Assembly (NCBI RefSeq): GCF_002803095.1
Contig: NZ_PGLR01000027.1
Span: 1-64,000 of the forward strand
DNA from: Pseudomonas sp. ZH-FAD
GTDB lineage: Bacteria > Pseudomonadota > Gammaproteobacteria > Pseudomonadales > Pseudomonadaceae
Direction: 5' to 3'
Length of the DNA stretch: 64,000 nt
Shown: positions 25,298-32,566 of the stretch, piece by piece
Layout: the number at the start of each line of letters is the position of its first letter
Numbering within the stretch: the first letter of the stretch is position 1
Made by a program: the position numbers and the translations under genes
Notes under the pieces: generated by a model
Seen by the model: only the letters and a program-made list of their open reading frames with translations
Database searches by the model: none
What the model was told of the DNA's origin: nothing

Positions 25298-26038
25298 TCA
25301 GCCATCGCCCGGCCGCGGCGTGCGTGCCAGGCAATACACATCGACGCGCAGGGCGCCGGCGCGACGCAGCAGGTGGGCGAGCACGCCCGCCGTGGCGCCG
25401 GTGGTGAGCACGTCGTCGACCAGCGCCAGATGAGCGCCGGCGACCTTGGCTTGCAGTTCCAGACTGAAGGCCTGACGCAGATTGCGCTTGCGCGTTGCGG
25501 CATCCAACCCTTGCTGTGCGGGTGTATCGATGCGGCGCTGGAGCCATTCATGTTGCACCGGCAGCTTCAGGCTGGCGCCCAGCCAGTCGGCGAGCATCTG
25601 TGCCTGATTGAAGCCGCGTCGTCGCTGGCGCTTGCGGGCCAGCGGCACCGGCAGCAGCGCCTGGGGGCGGGGCAGCCCTTCATCGAAGGCATGGCGCAGG
25701 TGTTCGGCCAGTAGTTCGGCGAGCAGACGGCCGTATGGCCATTGCGCCTGGTGCTTGAAGCGGGTGATCAGGTTGTCGACCGGGAAGGCGTAGCGCCAGG
25801 GCGCTTCCACACGGCTGAAACTCGGCGGCTTATTCTGGCAGGCGCCGCAGATCATGCCGTTTGCCGGCAATGGCACTGCACAGACCTGACATTGTGCACC
25901 GAGCCAGGGCAACTCGGTCTCGCAGGCGGTGCAGATGCTGTGTGTGGGGTGGTCGGTGGCTTCGTCACAAAGCTGGCAATGGCGCCGTTGGCGTAGCCAG
26001 GCGAGGCGTTGCAGAACGGTGAGGTCAAACGGAGGCAT
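25298..26038 (-). CDS. comF: ComF family phosphoribosyltransferase-like protein
   Basis: A 246-residue ComF protein. The N-terminal zinc-binding region has paired cysteines (HCQLCDEAT, SICTACETE, QCQVCAVP, ICGACQNK). The type I phosphoribosyltransferase fold follows, with QALLPVPLARKRQRRRGFNQ and the PRPP-binding loop LALVDDVLTTGATAG. In transformable bacteria ComF helps move single-stranded DNA into the cytoplasm; in Pseudomonas it is commonly a lone gene near bioB. That matches the neighbourhood here. The short gap to modE (61 bp) on the same strand could mean co-transcription. Confidence 0.88.
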   Translation of the reverse strand: MPPFDLTVLQRLAWLRQRRHCQLCDEATDHPTHSICTACETELPWLGAQCQVCAVPLPANGMICGACQNKPPSFSRVEAPWRYAFPVDNLITRFKHQAQWPYGRLLAELLAEHLRHAFDEGLPRPQALLPVPLARKRQRRRGFNQAQMLADWLGASLKLPVQHEWLQRRIDTPAQQGLDAATRKRNLRQAFSLELQAKVAGAHLALVDDVLTTGATAGVLAHLLRRAGALRVDVYCLARTPRPGDG

Positions 26039-26081
26039 GGCGGCTCGTCCATGAGCAGTGGTGCCTGAAGTTTAGTCAGCG

Positions 26082-26384
26082 TCAGCGGATGAGCCAGCCC
26101 ATTACGATCAGACCGAGAAATAGCCAGATCACCCCGCCGATGATCGAGCCACGCAACAGCGAACGAGCGCCGCTGAACAGAAACAGCAGGCCGATGATCA
26201 GCAGGATGATGCTGAAAATCGACACGTCCATGCCAATGGCCCTGGCCATACCCTGGAGAAAGTCGTCGATGGCATCGGCCATGGCGCCCAGCACGCCGGA
26301 CAGCATGTCGACGATGAAACGGATGGCACGGCCCAGCGCTTCGCCGAGTCCTTCGAAAAAACCTTCAACCTGCATGCAGAACAT
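26082..26384 (-). CDS. Small membrane protein upstream of comF
   Basis: A 100-residue protein with an amphipathic N-terminal half (about residues 6-48) and two C-terminal transmembrane helices (about 55-72 and 80-98, including SIFSIILLIIGLLFLFSG). A second ATG at 26375 has AGGA about eight bases before it and is an equally good start, giving 97 residues. I do not recognise the family. It lies 43 bp before comF on the same strand. Confidence 0.55.
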   Translation of the reverse strand: MFCMQVEGFFEGLGEALGRAIRFIVDMLSGVLGAMADAIDDFLQGMARAIGMDVSIFSIILLIIGLLFLFSGARSLLRGSIIGGVIWLFLGLIVMGWLIR

Positions 26385-26451
26385 CCTGTGGGAGGGGTAA
26401 GCATTTGGCCTTGTGCCATGACATAAGTTCTATTGGTTGTTAATTGATCAG

Positions 26452-26483
26452 ATGTAAACCTGTGTCTTTATCGTGGTTGACAG
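26452..26483 (+). promoter_or_regulatory. BirA-type biotin operator upstream of bioB
   Basis: ATGTAAACC-N14-GGTTGACAG sits about 90 bp upstream of the bioB start. The known gammaproteobacterial BirA operator is TTGTAAACC-N14-16-GGTTTACAA; the left half matches 8 of 9 and the right half 7 of 9, with correct spacing. Biotin-dependent repression of the whole bio operon is expected. Confidence 0.72.
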
Positions 26484-26571
26484 CATCCGATCGCCACTTA
26501 TGATGGCCAAAGCCTGAATGCCCCGTGTGGGCCTGACAACAGATGCCACCAAGCGTCGAAGGACTTCTCAG

Positions 26572-27630
26572 ATGAGCGCAACTGCAGCAATCGCCACCCG
26601 CCACGACTGGAGCCTCGCCGAGGTTCGCGCGCTGTTCGAGCAGCCTTTCAACGACCTGCTGTTCCAGGCGCAAAGCGTCCATCGCCAGCACTTCGACCCC
26701 AACCGCGTACAGGTCTCGACCCTGCTGTCGATCAAGACCGGCGCCTGCCCGGAAGACTGCAAGTACTGCCCGCAGTCCGGCCACTACAACACCGGCCTGG
26801 ACAAGGAAAAGCTGATGGAAGTGCAGAAGGTGCTGGAGGCGGCCGCCGAGGCCAAGGCCATCGGCTCCACGCGTTTCTGCATGGGCGCGGCCTGGAAGCA
26901 TCCGTCCGCCAAGGACATGCCCTACGTGCTGGAAATGGTGAAGGGCGTGAAGAAGCTCGGCCTGGAAACCTGCATGACCCTCGGTCGTCTCGACCAGGAG
27001 CAGACCCAGGCGCTGGCCGAAGCAGGGCTGGACTACTACAACCACAACCTCGATACCTCGCCGGAGTTCTATGGCAACATCATCACCACCCGCACCTACG
27101 GCGAACGCCTGCAGACCCTGGCCTACGTGCGCGAGGCGGGGATGAAGATCTGTTCCGGCGGCATCCTCGGCATGGGCGAGTCGGTGGACGATCGCGCAGG
27201 GCTCTTGATCCAGCTGGCGAATCTGCCGGAGCACCCGGAGAGCGTGCCGATCAACATGCTGGTCAAGGTCAAGGGTACGCCGCTGGCCGAGGAGAAGGAC
27301 GTCGACCCGTTCGACTTCATTCGCACCCTGGCCGTGGCGCGGATCATGATGCCGAAATCCCACGTGCGGTTGTCCGCCGGCCGCGAGCAGATGAACGAGC
27401 AGATGCAGGCCCTGGCCTTCATGGCCGGCGCCAACTCGATCTTCTACGGCGAGAAGCTGCTGACCACCGCCAACCCGCAGGCGGACAAGGACATGGCCCT
27501 GTTCAAGCGCCTCGGCATCAAACCCGAAGAGCGTGAAGAGCATGCCGATGAGGTGCACCAGGCGGCTATCGAGCAGGCGCTGGTCGAGCAGCGCGATTCC
27601 AAGCTGTTCTACAACGCCGCGTCGGCCTAA
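26572..27630 (+). CDS. bioB: Biotin synthase
   Basis: A 352-residue radical SAM enzyme that inserts sulfur into dethiobiotin, the last step of biotin synthesis. The SAM cluster motif is GACPEDCKYCPQSG (C-x3-C-x2-C), and the residues for the second cluster lie in STRFCMGAAWK, ETCMTLGRL and KICSGGILGMGE. The ATG at 26572 gives the standard length and excludes an upstream extension. It heads the operon bioB-bioF-bioH-bioC-bioD. A palindromic repeat (27642-27711) separates it from bioF. Confidence 0.95.
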   Translation: MSATAAIATRHDWSLAEVRALFEQPFNDLLFQAQSVHRQHFDPNRVQVSTLLSIKTGACPEDCKYCPQSGHYNTGLDKEKLMEVQKVLEAAAEAKAIGSTRFCMGAAWKHPSAKDMPYVLEMVKGVKKLGLETCMTLGRLDQEQTQALAEAGLDYYNHNLDTSPEFYGNIITTRTYGERLQTLAYVREAGMKICSGGILGMGESVDDRAGLLIQLANLPEHPESVPINMLVKVKGTPLAEEKDVDPFDFIRTLAVARIMMPKSHVRLSAGREQMNEQMQALAFMAGANSIFYGEKLLTTANPQADKDMALFKRLGIKPEEREEHADEVHQAAIEQALVEQRDSKLFYNAASA

Positions 27631-27641
27631 ATCGCTGTTTA

Positions 27642-27711
27642 TGTAGGAGCCAGCTTGCTGGCGACTGCGGTTGATCGCCGAGAGGTCGAACCACGGCAAG
27701 TCGGCTCCTAC
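27642..27711. repeat. Palindromic repeat between bioB and bioF
   Basis: GTAGGAGCCAGCTTGCTGGC at the left is partly mirrored by GCAAGTCGGCTCCTAC at the right, giving a long imperfect stem inside the operon. It could stabilise the bioB part of the transcript or dampen readthrough. Confidence 0.7.
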
Positions 27712-27722
27712 AGGGTATGCAT

Positions 27723-28892
27723 ATGCCTTTCGATTTATCCGCCCGCCTGGCCGAGCGTCAGGCCGCCGATCTGTTCCGCCAACGCCCGCTGTTGCAGACC
27801 CCGCAGGGGCCGCAGGTGCGCGCGGACGATCAGGAGCTGCTGGCCTTCTGTTCCAACGACTATCTCGGCCTGGCCAACCACCCCGAAGTGATCCGTGCCA
27901 TGCAGCACGGCGCGGAAAAATGGGGCGTCGGTGGCGGCGCTTCGCATCTGGTTATCGGCCACAGCACGCCGCACCATGAACTTGAAGAAGCACTGGCCGA
28001 GTTCACCGGCAGGCCGCGTGCGTTGCTGTTCTCCACCGGCTACATGGCCAACCTGGCGGTCGTCACTGCCTTGCTCGGGCAGGGCGACAGCGTGCTGCAG
28101 GACCGTCTCAATCACGCCTCGCTACTCGATGCCGGCCTGCTCTGCGGCGCGCGTTTTTCTCGCTACCTGCACAACGATGCGGTGAGCCTGGCCAACCGCC
28201 TGCGCAAGGCTACGGGCAACTGTCTGGTGGTCACCGATGGCGTGTTCAGCATGGACGGCGATCTGGCCGATCTACCGGCATTGTGTGCCGAGGCGCGCGC
28301 CACGCAGGCCTGGGTGATGGTCGACGACGCCCATGGCTTCGGCCCGCTGGGCGCTACCGGCGGCGGCATCGTCGAGCACTTCGGTCTGGGCCAGGATGAC
28401 GTGCAGGTGCTGGTCGGTACGCTGGGCAAGGCCTTTGGTACCGCCGGCGCCTTCGTTGCCGGCAGCGAGGAACTGATCGAGACCCTGATCCAGTTCGCTC
28501 GCCCCTACATCTACACCACCAGTCAGCCGCCAGCGGTGGCCTGCGCCACGCTGCAGAGCCTGGAGCTGCTGCGCAGTGAACACTGGCGTCGGGAGCATCT
28601 GAACCGACTGATCGCACGCTTTCGTCAGGGCGCTGCCGAAATCGGCCTGAGCCTGATGGACAGCCCCACGCCGATTCAGCCGATTCTGGTGGGCGACAGC
28701 GCGCGGGCGCTGAAACTCTCGGCCCTGCTCAAGGATCGCGGCCTGCTGGTGGGCGCCATCCGCCCGCCGACCGTGCCTGCTGGTAGTGCCCGCTTGCGCG
28801 TGACGCTGTCCGCTGCGCACAGCGATGCGCAGCTTGAGCTGCTGCTCGAAGCGCTTGCCGAGTGCTGGCCGCAGGTGCAGATCGATGCGTGA
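27723..28892 (+). CDS. bioF: 8-amino-7-oxononanoate synthase
   Basis: A 389-residue PLP enzyme that joins pimeloyl-ACP and alanine. Fold-type I features include the N-terminal CSNDYLGLANHPEV, the glycine-rich GGGASHLVIGH, the aspartate of VMVDDAHGFGPLG and the PLP-lysine motif GTLGKAFGTAGAF. Two ATGs are close (27717 and 27723); the second is seven bases after AGGG and is preferred. Its stop overlaps the bioH start by eight bases. Confidence 0.94.
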   Translation: MPFDLSARLAERQAADLFRQRPLLQTPQGPQVRADDQELLAFCSNDYLGLANHPEVIRAMQHGAEKWGVGGGASHLVIGHSTPHHELEEALAEFTGRPRALLFSTGYMANLAVVTALLGQGDSVLQDRLNHASLLDAGLLCGARFSRYLHNDAVSLANRLRKATGNCLVVTDGVFSMDGDLADLPALCAEARATQAWVMVDDAHGFGPLGATGGGIVEHFGLGQDDVQVLVGTLGKAFGTAGAFVAGSEELIETLIQFARPYIYTTSQPPAVACATLQSLELLRSEHWRREHLNRLIARFRQGAAEIGLSLMDSPTPIQPILVGDSARALKLSALLKDRGLLVGAIRPPTVPAGSARLRVTLSAAHSDAQLELLLEALAECWPQVQIDA

Positions 28893-29607
28893 GACGCTGA
28901 TTCTATTGCCAGGCTGGGGTCTGGACGGCGCCTTGCTGCAGCCGCTGGCCAAGGCGCTGGGTGGCAATATGCAGGTGCAGGTGCTGGCCTTGCCGCGCCT
29001 GAGCAGTGCGGCGGCGGCCGATTGGCTCGACGAGCTGGATACGCGTTTACCGCATGATGGCTGGCTGGCCGGCTGGTCGTTCGGCGGCATGTTGGCCGCT
29101 GCCCTGGCGGCACGGCGCGGCGAGCGTTGCCGTGGCCTGATCACCCTGGCCAGTAACGCCTGTTTCGTCGCCAGCGCTGCCTGGCCGACGGCAATGCCGG
29201 CGCAGACTTACGCAGCCTTTTACGAGGGCTGCCAGGAGAACGCCGGCACTACCCTCAAGCGTTTCGCCATGCTCTGTGCCCAAGGCTGCGCCGACACGCG
29301 CGGTCTGTCACGACAGCTGCAGAACCATCTGGCGTCCAGCGACGAGCCATCCTTGCTGGCCGGGCTGCGTCTGTTGGCGAGTCTGGACAATCGCGCGGCG
29401 CTGGCAGCTTTCACCGGGCCGCAATTGCACCTGCTGGCCGAGCAGGATGCGCTGGTGCCAGCAGCGGCTGGTGACGCGCTGCTGGCGCTGTTGCCAACGG
29501 GTGAGGTGGACGTGCTGGAAGATTGTGGTCACGCCTTCGTACTTGACCAGGCGGATGCTCTGGCGGCCTTGATGCTCGATTTCATCTGCGAGGCCAACGA
29601 TGTCTGA
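28885..29607 (+). CDS. bioH: Pimeloyl-ACP methyl ester carboxylesterase
   Basis: A 240-residue alpha/beta hydrolase that releases pimeloyl-ACP from its methyl ester. The N-terminus LILLPGWGLDGALLQPLA, nucleophile elbow LAGWSFGGMLAA (Ser in G-W-S-x-G-G), acid region LLAEQDALVPA and catalytic histidine in EDCGHAFVLDQ are all present. It overlaps bioF by eight bases and bioC by eight bases, so the three are translationally coupled. The start at 28885 begins directly with the first beta strand. Confidence 0.92.
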   Translation: MRETLILLPGWGLDGALLQPLAKALGGNMQVQVLALPRLSSAAAADWLDELDTRLPHDGWLAGWSFGGMLAAALAARRGERCRGLITLASNACFVASAAWPTAMPAQTYAAFYEGCQENAGTTLKRFAMLCAQGCADTRGLSRQLQNHLASSDEPSLLAGLRLLASLDNRAALAAFTGPQLHLLAEQDALVPAAAGDALLALLPTGEVDVLEDCGHAFVLDQADALAALMLDFICEANDV

Positions 29608-30460
29608 GCTGCGTGGGGTACATGGTACGGACCCGCTTTACCAATCCCTTGGTGCGCACAGCGCACCCTACGGTGATGCGGCGTTACCGGACAAGCGCCA
29701 GGTCGCGGCATCCTTTTCCCGCGCGGCAGAAAGCTACGATGCAGTGGCCGAGTTGCAGCGCAACGTCGGCACCCAACTGCTGGCGCGTTTGCCGGCCTCG
29801 CTGCAGCCAGGTCGTTGGCTGGACCTGGGTTGTGGCACGGGCTATTTCACCCGAGCCCTGGCCGAGCGTTTTGCACAAGGCGAAGGGCTGGCTGTGGATA
29901 TCGCCGAGGGCATGCTGCGCCACGCCAGACCTCAGGGCGGTGCTGCACATTTCATCGCTGGCGATGCCGAGGCGCTGCCGCTGCAAAGCGACAGCGTCGA
30001 GCTGTTGTTCTCCAGCCTGGCGCTGCAATGGTGTGCCGACTTCCCGCGTGTGCTGAGCGAAGCGCAGCGGGTGTTGCGCCCCGGTGGTGTGCTGGCGTTC
30101 TCCAGCCTGTGCGTCGGTACCCTGCAGGAGCTGCGTGACAGCTGGCTGGCGGTCGATGGTTTCGTCCACGTCAATCGTTTTCGCCGCTTCGAGGATTACC
30201 AGCAGCTGTGCGCGGCAAGCGGCCTGCAGCCGCTGACGCTACAGCGTCAGGCCGAGGTGCTGCATTTCCCGGATCTGCGCAGCCTGACCACCTCGCTCAA
30301 GGACCTCGGCGCGCACAACCTCAATCCGGGGCGGCCGGGCGGATTGACCGGGCGCTCACGCATTCGTGCGCTGATCGAGGCCTACGAGTGTTTTCGTCAA
30401 CCTCGAGGACTGCCGGCAACCTACCAGGTGGTGTACGGCGTGCTACAGAAACCTTCATAG
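29600..30460 (+). CDS. bioC: Malonyl-ACP O-methyltransferase with an inserted repeat at its N-terminus
   Basis: A 286-residue SAM methyltransferase that starts pimelate assembly. The core begins LPDKRQVAASFSRAAESYDAV; motif I is WLDLGCGTGYFTRAL; FIAGDAEALPLQSDSVEL and LALQWCADFPRVLSEAQRVL follow. The first ~30 residues (GVHGTDPLYQSLGAHSAPYG) look unlike the family. At DNA level this stretch contains a family B palindromic element at 29651-29671, so the repeat appears to have inserted in frame after the start codon. The ATG at 29600 overlaps the end of bioH. Confidence 0.9.
   Translation: MSELRGVHGTDPLYQSLGAHSAPYGDAALPDKRQVAASFSRAAESYDAVAELQRNVGTQLLARLPASLQPGRWLDLGCGTGYFTRALAERFAQGEGLAVDIAEGMLRHARPQGGAAHFIAGDAEALPLQSDSVELLFSSLALQWCADFPRVLSEAQRVLRPGGVLAFSSLCVGTLQELRDSWLAVDGFVHVNRFRRFEDYQQLCAASGLQPLTLQRQAEVLHFPDLRSLTTSLKDLGAHNLNPGRPGGLTGRSRIRALIEAYECFRQPRGLPATYQVVYGVLQKPS
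29651..29671. repeat. Family B palindromic element inside bioC
   Basis: GGTGCGCACAGCGCACCCTA differs from the intergenic copies at 22197 and 38001 only in the central bases. Here it lies within codons 18-24 of bioC and is translated. Confidence 0.75.
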
Positions 30461-30519
30461 GATCGAGCCTAGCTCGCCAACAAGCTTCGCGAGCAGAGCT
30501 CGCTGCCACGGTGGATCAG

Positions 30520-31206
30520 ATGACCCAAGCCTACTTCGTCACCGGGACGGATACCGAAATCGGCAAGACCACTATTGCCGCTGGTCTGCTCCATGCGGCG
30601 CGCCAGCAGGGTCTGAGCACCGCAGCGGCCAAGCCGGTTGCTTCCGGTTGCATGCGAACCGCCGATGGGCTGCGCAACGACGACGCGCTGGCCTTGCTCG
30701 CCCAGTGTTCGTTGCCGCTGCGCTATGAAGAGGTCAACCCGCTGGCCTTCGAGCCGGCCATTGCCCCGCACCTGGCGGCGCGCGAAGTGGGCGTCAAACT
30801 GGATGTTGCCAGCTTGCTGCCGCCGGTACGGGCGATCCTGGCCAAGGGCGCGGACTTCTCGCTGGTGGAGGGCGCAGGCGGCTGGCGCGTACCCCTGGCC
30901 GGCGAGGAAAACCTCTCAGACCTGGCGATGGCGCTGGGCATTCCGGTGATTCTGGTGGTGGGTGTGCGCCTGGGTTGCATCAACCATGCATTGCTCAGTG
31001 CCGAAGCCATCGAGCGGGACGGGCTCAGACTGGCCGGCTGGGTGGCCAATATCGTCGAGCCGAAAACATCACGTCTGGAAGACAATCTCGCCACCCTCAG
31101 CGAGCGACTGCCAGCACCCTGTCTGGGGCGTGTGCCGCACCTGGGCAAAGCGACGGCCGCGGCGGTGGCGCAGCACCTCAATCTCGAGTTGTTGGCAGAC
31201 TGGTAA
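30520..31206 (+). CDS. bioD: Dethiobiotin synthetase
   Basis: A 228-residue ATP-dependent carboxylase of the BioD/CobQ-like fold. The P-loop is FVTGTDTEIGKTTIAAGLL, followed by AAAKPVASGC, EEVNPLAFEPAIAPHLAA and SLVEGAGGWRVPL, all in family order. The ATG at 30520 is chosen because the P-loop starts at residue 6 as usual; an in-frame GTG nine bases upstream is possible, and the ribosome binding site is weak. It ends the operon, which thus contains the full late pathway from malonyl-ACP to biotin except bioA. Confidence 0.93.
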   Translation: MTQAYFVTGTDTEIGKTTIAAGLLHAARQQGLSTAAAKPVASGCMRTADGLRNDDALALLAQCSLPLRYEEVNPLAFEPAIAPHLAAREVGVKLDVASLLPPVRAILAKGADFSLVEGAGGWRVPLAGEENLSDLAMALGIPVILVVGVRLGCINHALLSAEAIERDGLRLAGWVANIVEPKTSRLEDNLATLSERLPAPCLGRVPHLGKATAAAVAQHLNLELLADW

Positions 31207-31305
31207 TAAACAGTAAAGTGACCATAGCCTTTTGCCTGTACGTTTTTTAGCCGTTTTCTGCTTCAATACACGCCATTAGGTTCTATATCCCTCAGGGGGC
31301 TGCCG

Positions 31306-31605
31306 ATGGAAATCTCCGCCAACGCATTCAATTCGGGTTTGAACGGTATTCAGGCCGGGCAACGCCGTGTCGAGCAGGCAGCCGCTGATATCGCCAGCAA
31401 CACCATCAACCCTTCTCAGCAGACCACGCAGACTCCGCCGCAGAATCAGGTCAACCCGAGCTCGCAGGTTTCCGAGCGTAGCCGTCCCGACCTGACCGAA
31501 AGCCTCGTTGCACTGCGTGTCGGTGAAAACGAAGTGCGCGCCAATGCGCGCGTCGTCGACACGGCTGACGAGGTGCTAGGCACCCTGATCGATACCCGCG
31601 CTTAA
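31306..31605 (+). CDS. Mini flagellar rod/hook-like protein
   Basis: A 99-residue protein. Its N-terminus (NAFNSGLNGIQAGQRRVEQAAADIASNTIN) has the pattern of the N-terminal region of flagellar rod and hook proteins such as FlgC or FlgE. The C-terminus (LTESLVALRVGENEVRANARVVDTADEVLGTLI) matches their C-terminal helix. The central domain is missing, so only the coiled-coil arms remain. It could be a remnant or a small rod-associated protein; related short proteins are known to me from Pseudomonas without function. No flagellar genes lie next to it. Confidence 0.6.
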   Translation: MEISANAFNSGLNGIQAGQRRVEQAAADIASNTINPSQQTTQTPPQNQVNPSSQVSERSRPDLTESLVALRVGENEVRANARVVDTADEVLGTLIDTRA

Positions 31606-31659
31606 GTCGTCTCACCCCGGCCGCGCGGATGCTGCCAGCGGCGTGGCAGGAGGGCGCTC

Positions 31660-32397
31660 ATGCAGATCGGCAGTAGCCTGCCACCATTCACTCCCGCGCC
31701 GTCCGCCAGTTCGGCGAGACCGCTGTCGTCCGATGTTTCCCCTGATATTGCCCGTGCCGACCAGGCGCCTGTCGCCGCGCCACAGGAGCAACAGGCCGAC
31801 TCCGCTGCTTCCGGCCGAGAGGAGGCGGATCGCGATACCAATTCATCGACACCTGCAGGCGAGGCCGAGCCAAGCCCCCAGGAGCAGCGCCAGCAGCAGC
31901 TGGAAATCGCCGATCTCGTGCAGCGTGACCGCGAGGTGCGCACTCACGAGCAGGCGCACGCGGCCGTGGGTGGGCAATACGCCGGTGCGCCCACCTACAG
32001 CTTCAAGCGCGGCCCTGATGGGCAGCGTTACGCCGTTTCCGGCGAAGTCAGCATCGATACCGCTCCCATCCCCAATGATCCCGAAGCGACGTTGCGCAAG
32101 ATGGAAATCGTCCTGCGCGCAGCACTCGCGCCCATCGAACCTTCCCCGCAGGACCTGCGTGTAGCTGCTCTGGCTCAGGCGCAGGCGGCGCAGGCGCGCG
32201 TCGAACTGGCCGAGCAGCGGCGAGAGGAAGCCTCCAACGCCGTAGAGCAGCGCAAGGCACGTGAAGAAGCCAGACAAGCGGATGAGCAGCCCGCCGAGCA
32301 GTCGCAGCAGGCTTTACCGCCAGCGCCTAATCTTGATCTGTATCGGCGTCTGGGTGAGTTGCCAGCGCCGGAGCCTCGCATCGATCTGGTCGCGTAG
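31660..32397 (+). CDS. SprA-related putative metalloprotease
   Basis: A 245-residue protein with a long low-complexity acidic and proline-rich N-terminal half (residues 1-80). The conserved core is REVRTHEQAHAAVGGQYAG, carrying HEQAH (an HExxH zinc-protease motif), followed by APTYSFKRGPDGQRYAVSGE and DPEATLRKMEIVLRAALAP. This layout is that of the SprA-related/CJM1_0395 family. There is no signal peptide. The C-terminal third is a glutamine- and alanine-rich coiled coil. Proteolytic activity is inferred only from the motif. It begins 54 bp after the flagellar-like gene on the same strand. Confidence 0.68.
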   Translation: MQIGSSLPPFTPAPSASSARPLSSDVSPDIARADQAPVAAPQEQQADSAASGREEADRDTNSSTPAGEAEPSPQEQRQQQLEIADLVQRDREVRTHEQAHAAVGGQYAGAPTYSFKRGPDGQRYAVSGEVSIDTAPIPNDPEATLRKMEIVLRAALAPIEPSPQDLRVAALAQAQAAQARVELAEQRREEASNAVEQRKAREEARQADEQPAEQSQQALPPAPNLDLYRRLGELPAPEPRIDLVA

Positions 32398-32415
32398 CCG
32401 GCCGATTGGCAGCGC

Positions 32416-32459
32416 TTGACAAGGGGTTGGCGTAAACGTATGTTTCAAACGCCTGTTTG
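32416..32459 (+). promoter_or_regulatory. fadE1 promoter with overlapping PsrA-type operator
   Basis: TTGACA (32416-32421), a 17-bp spacer and TATGTT (32439-32444) form a good sigma-70 promoter. Immediately after the -10, CAAAC-GCCT-GTTTG (32446-32459) matches the palindromic PsrA operator of Pseudomonas (C/GAAAC-N2-4-GTTTG/C). PsrA is a fatty-acid-responsive TetR repressor. The position over the start site fits repression relieved by long-chain fatty acids. Confidence 0.72.
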
Positions 32460-32566
32460 ATTGCTTCGGCCGCAGCCTCGTGGCCAGGCAGCCGGGAGTG
32501 ATCCCGAGAGCGACCGCCAAGACGGTCACCCCAACTACTAGGAATCCACCGCAGAGGTTTACCGTT

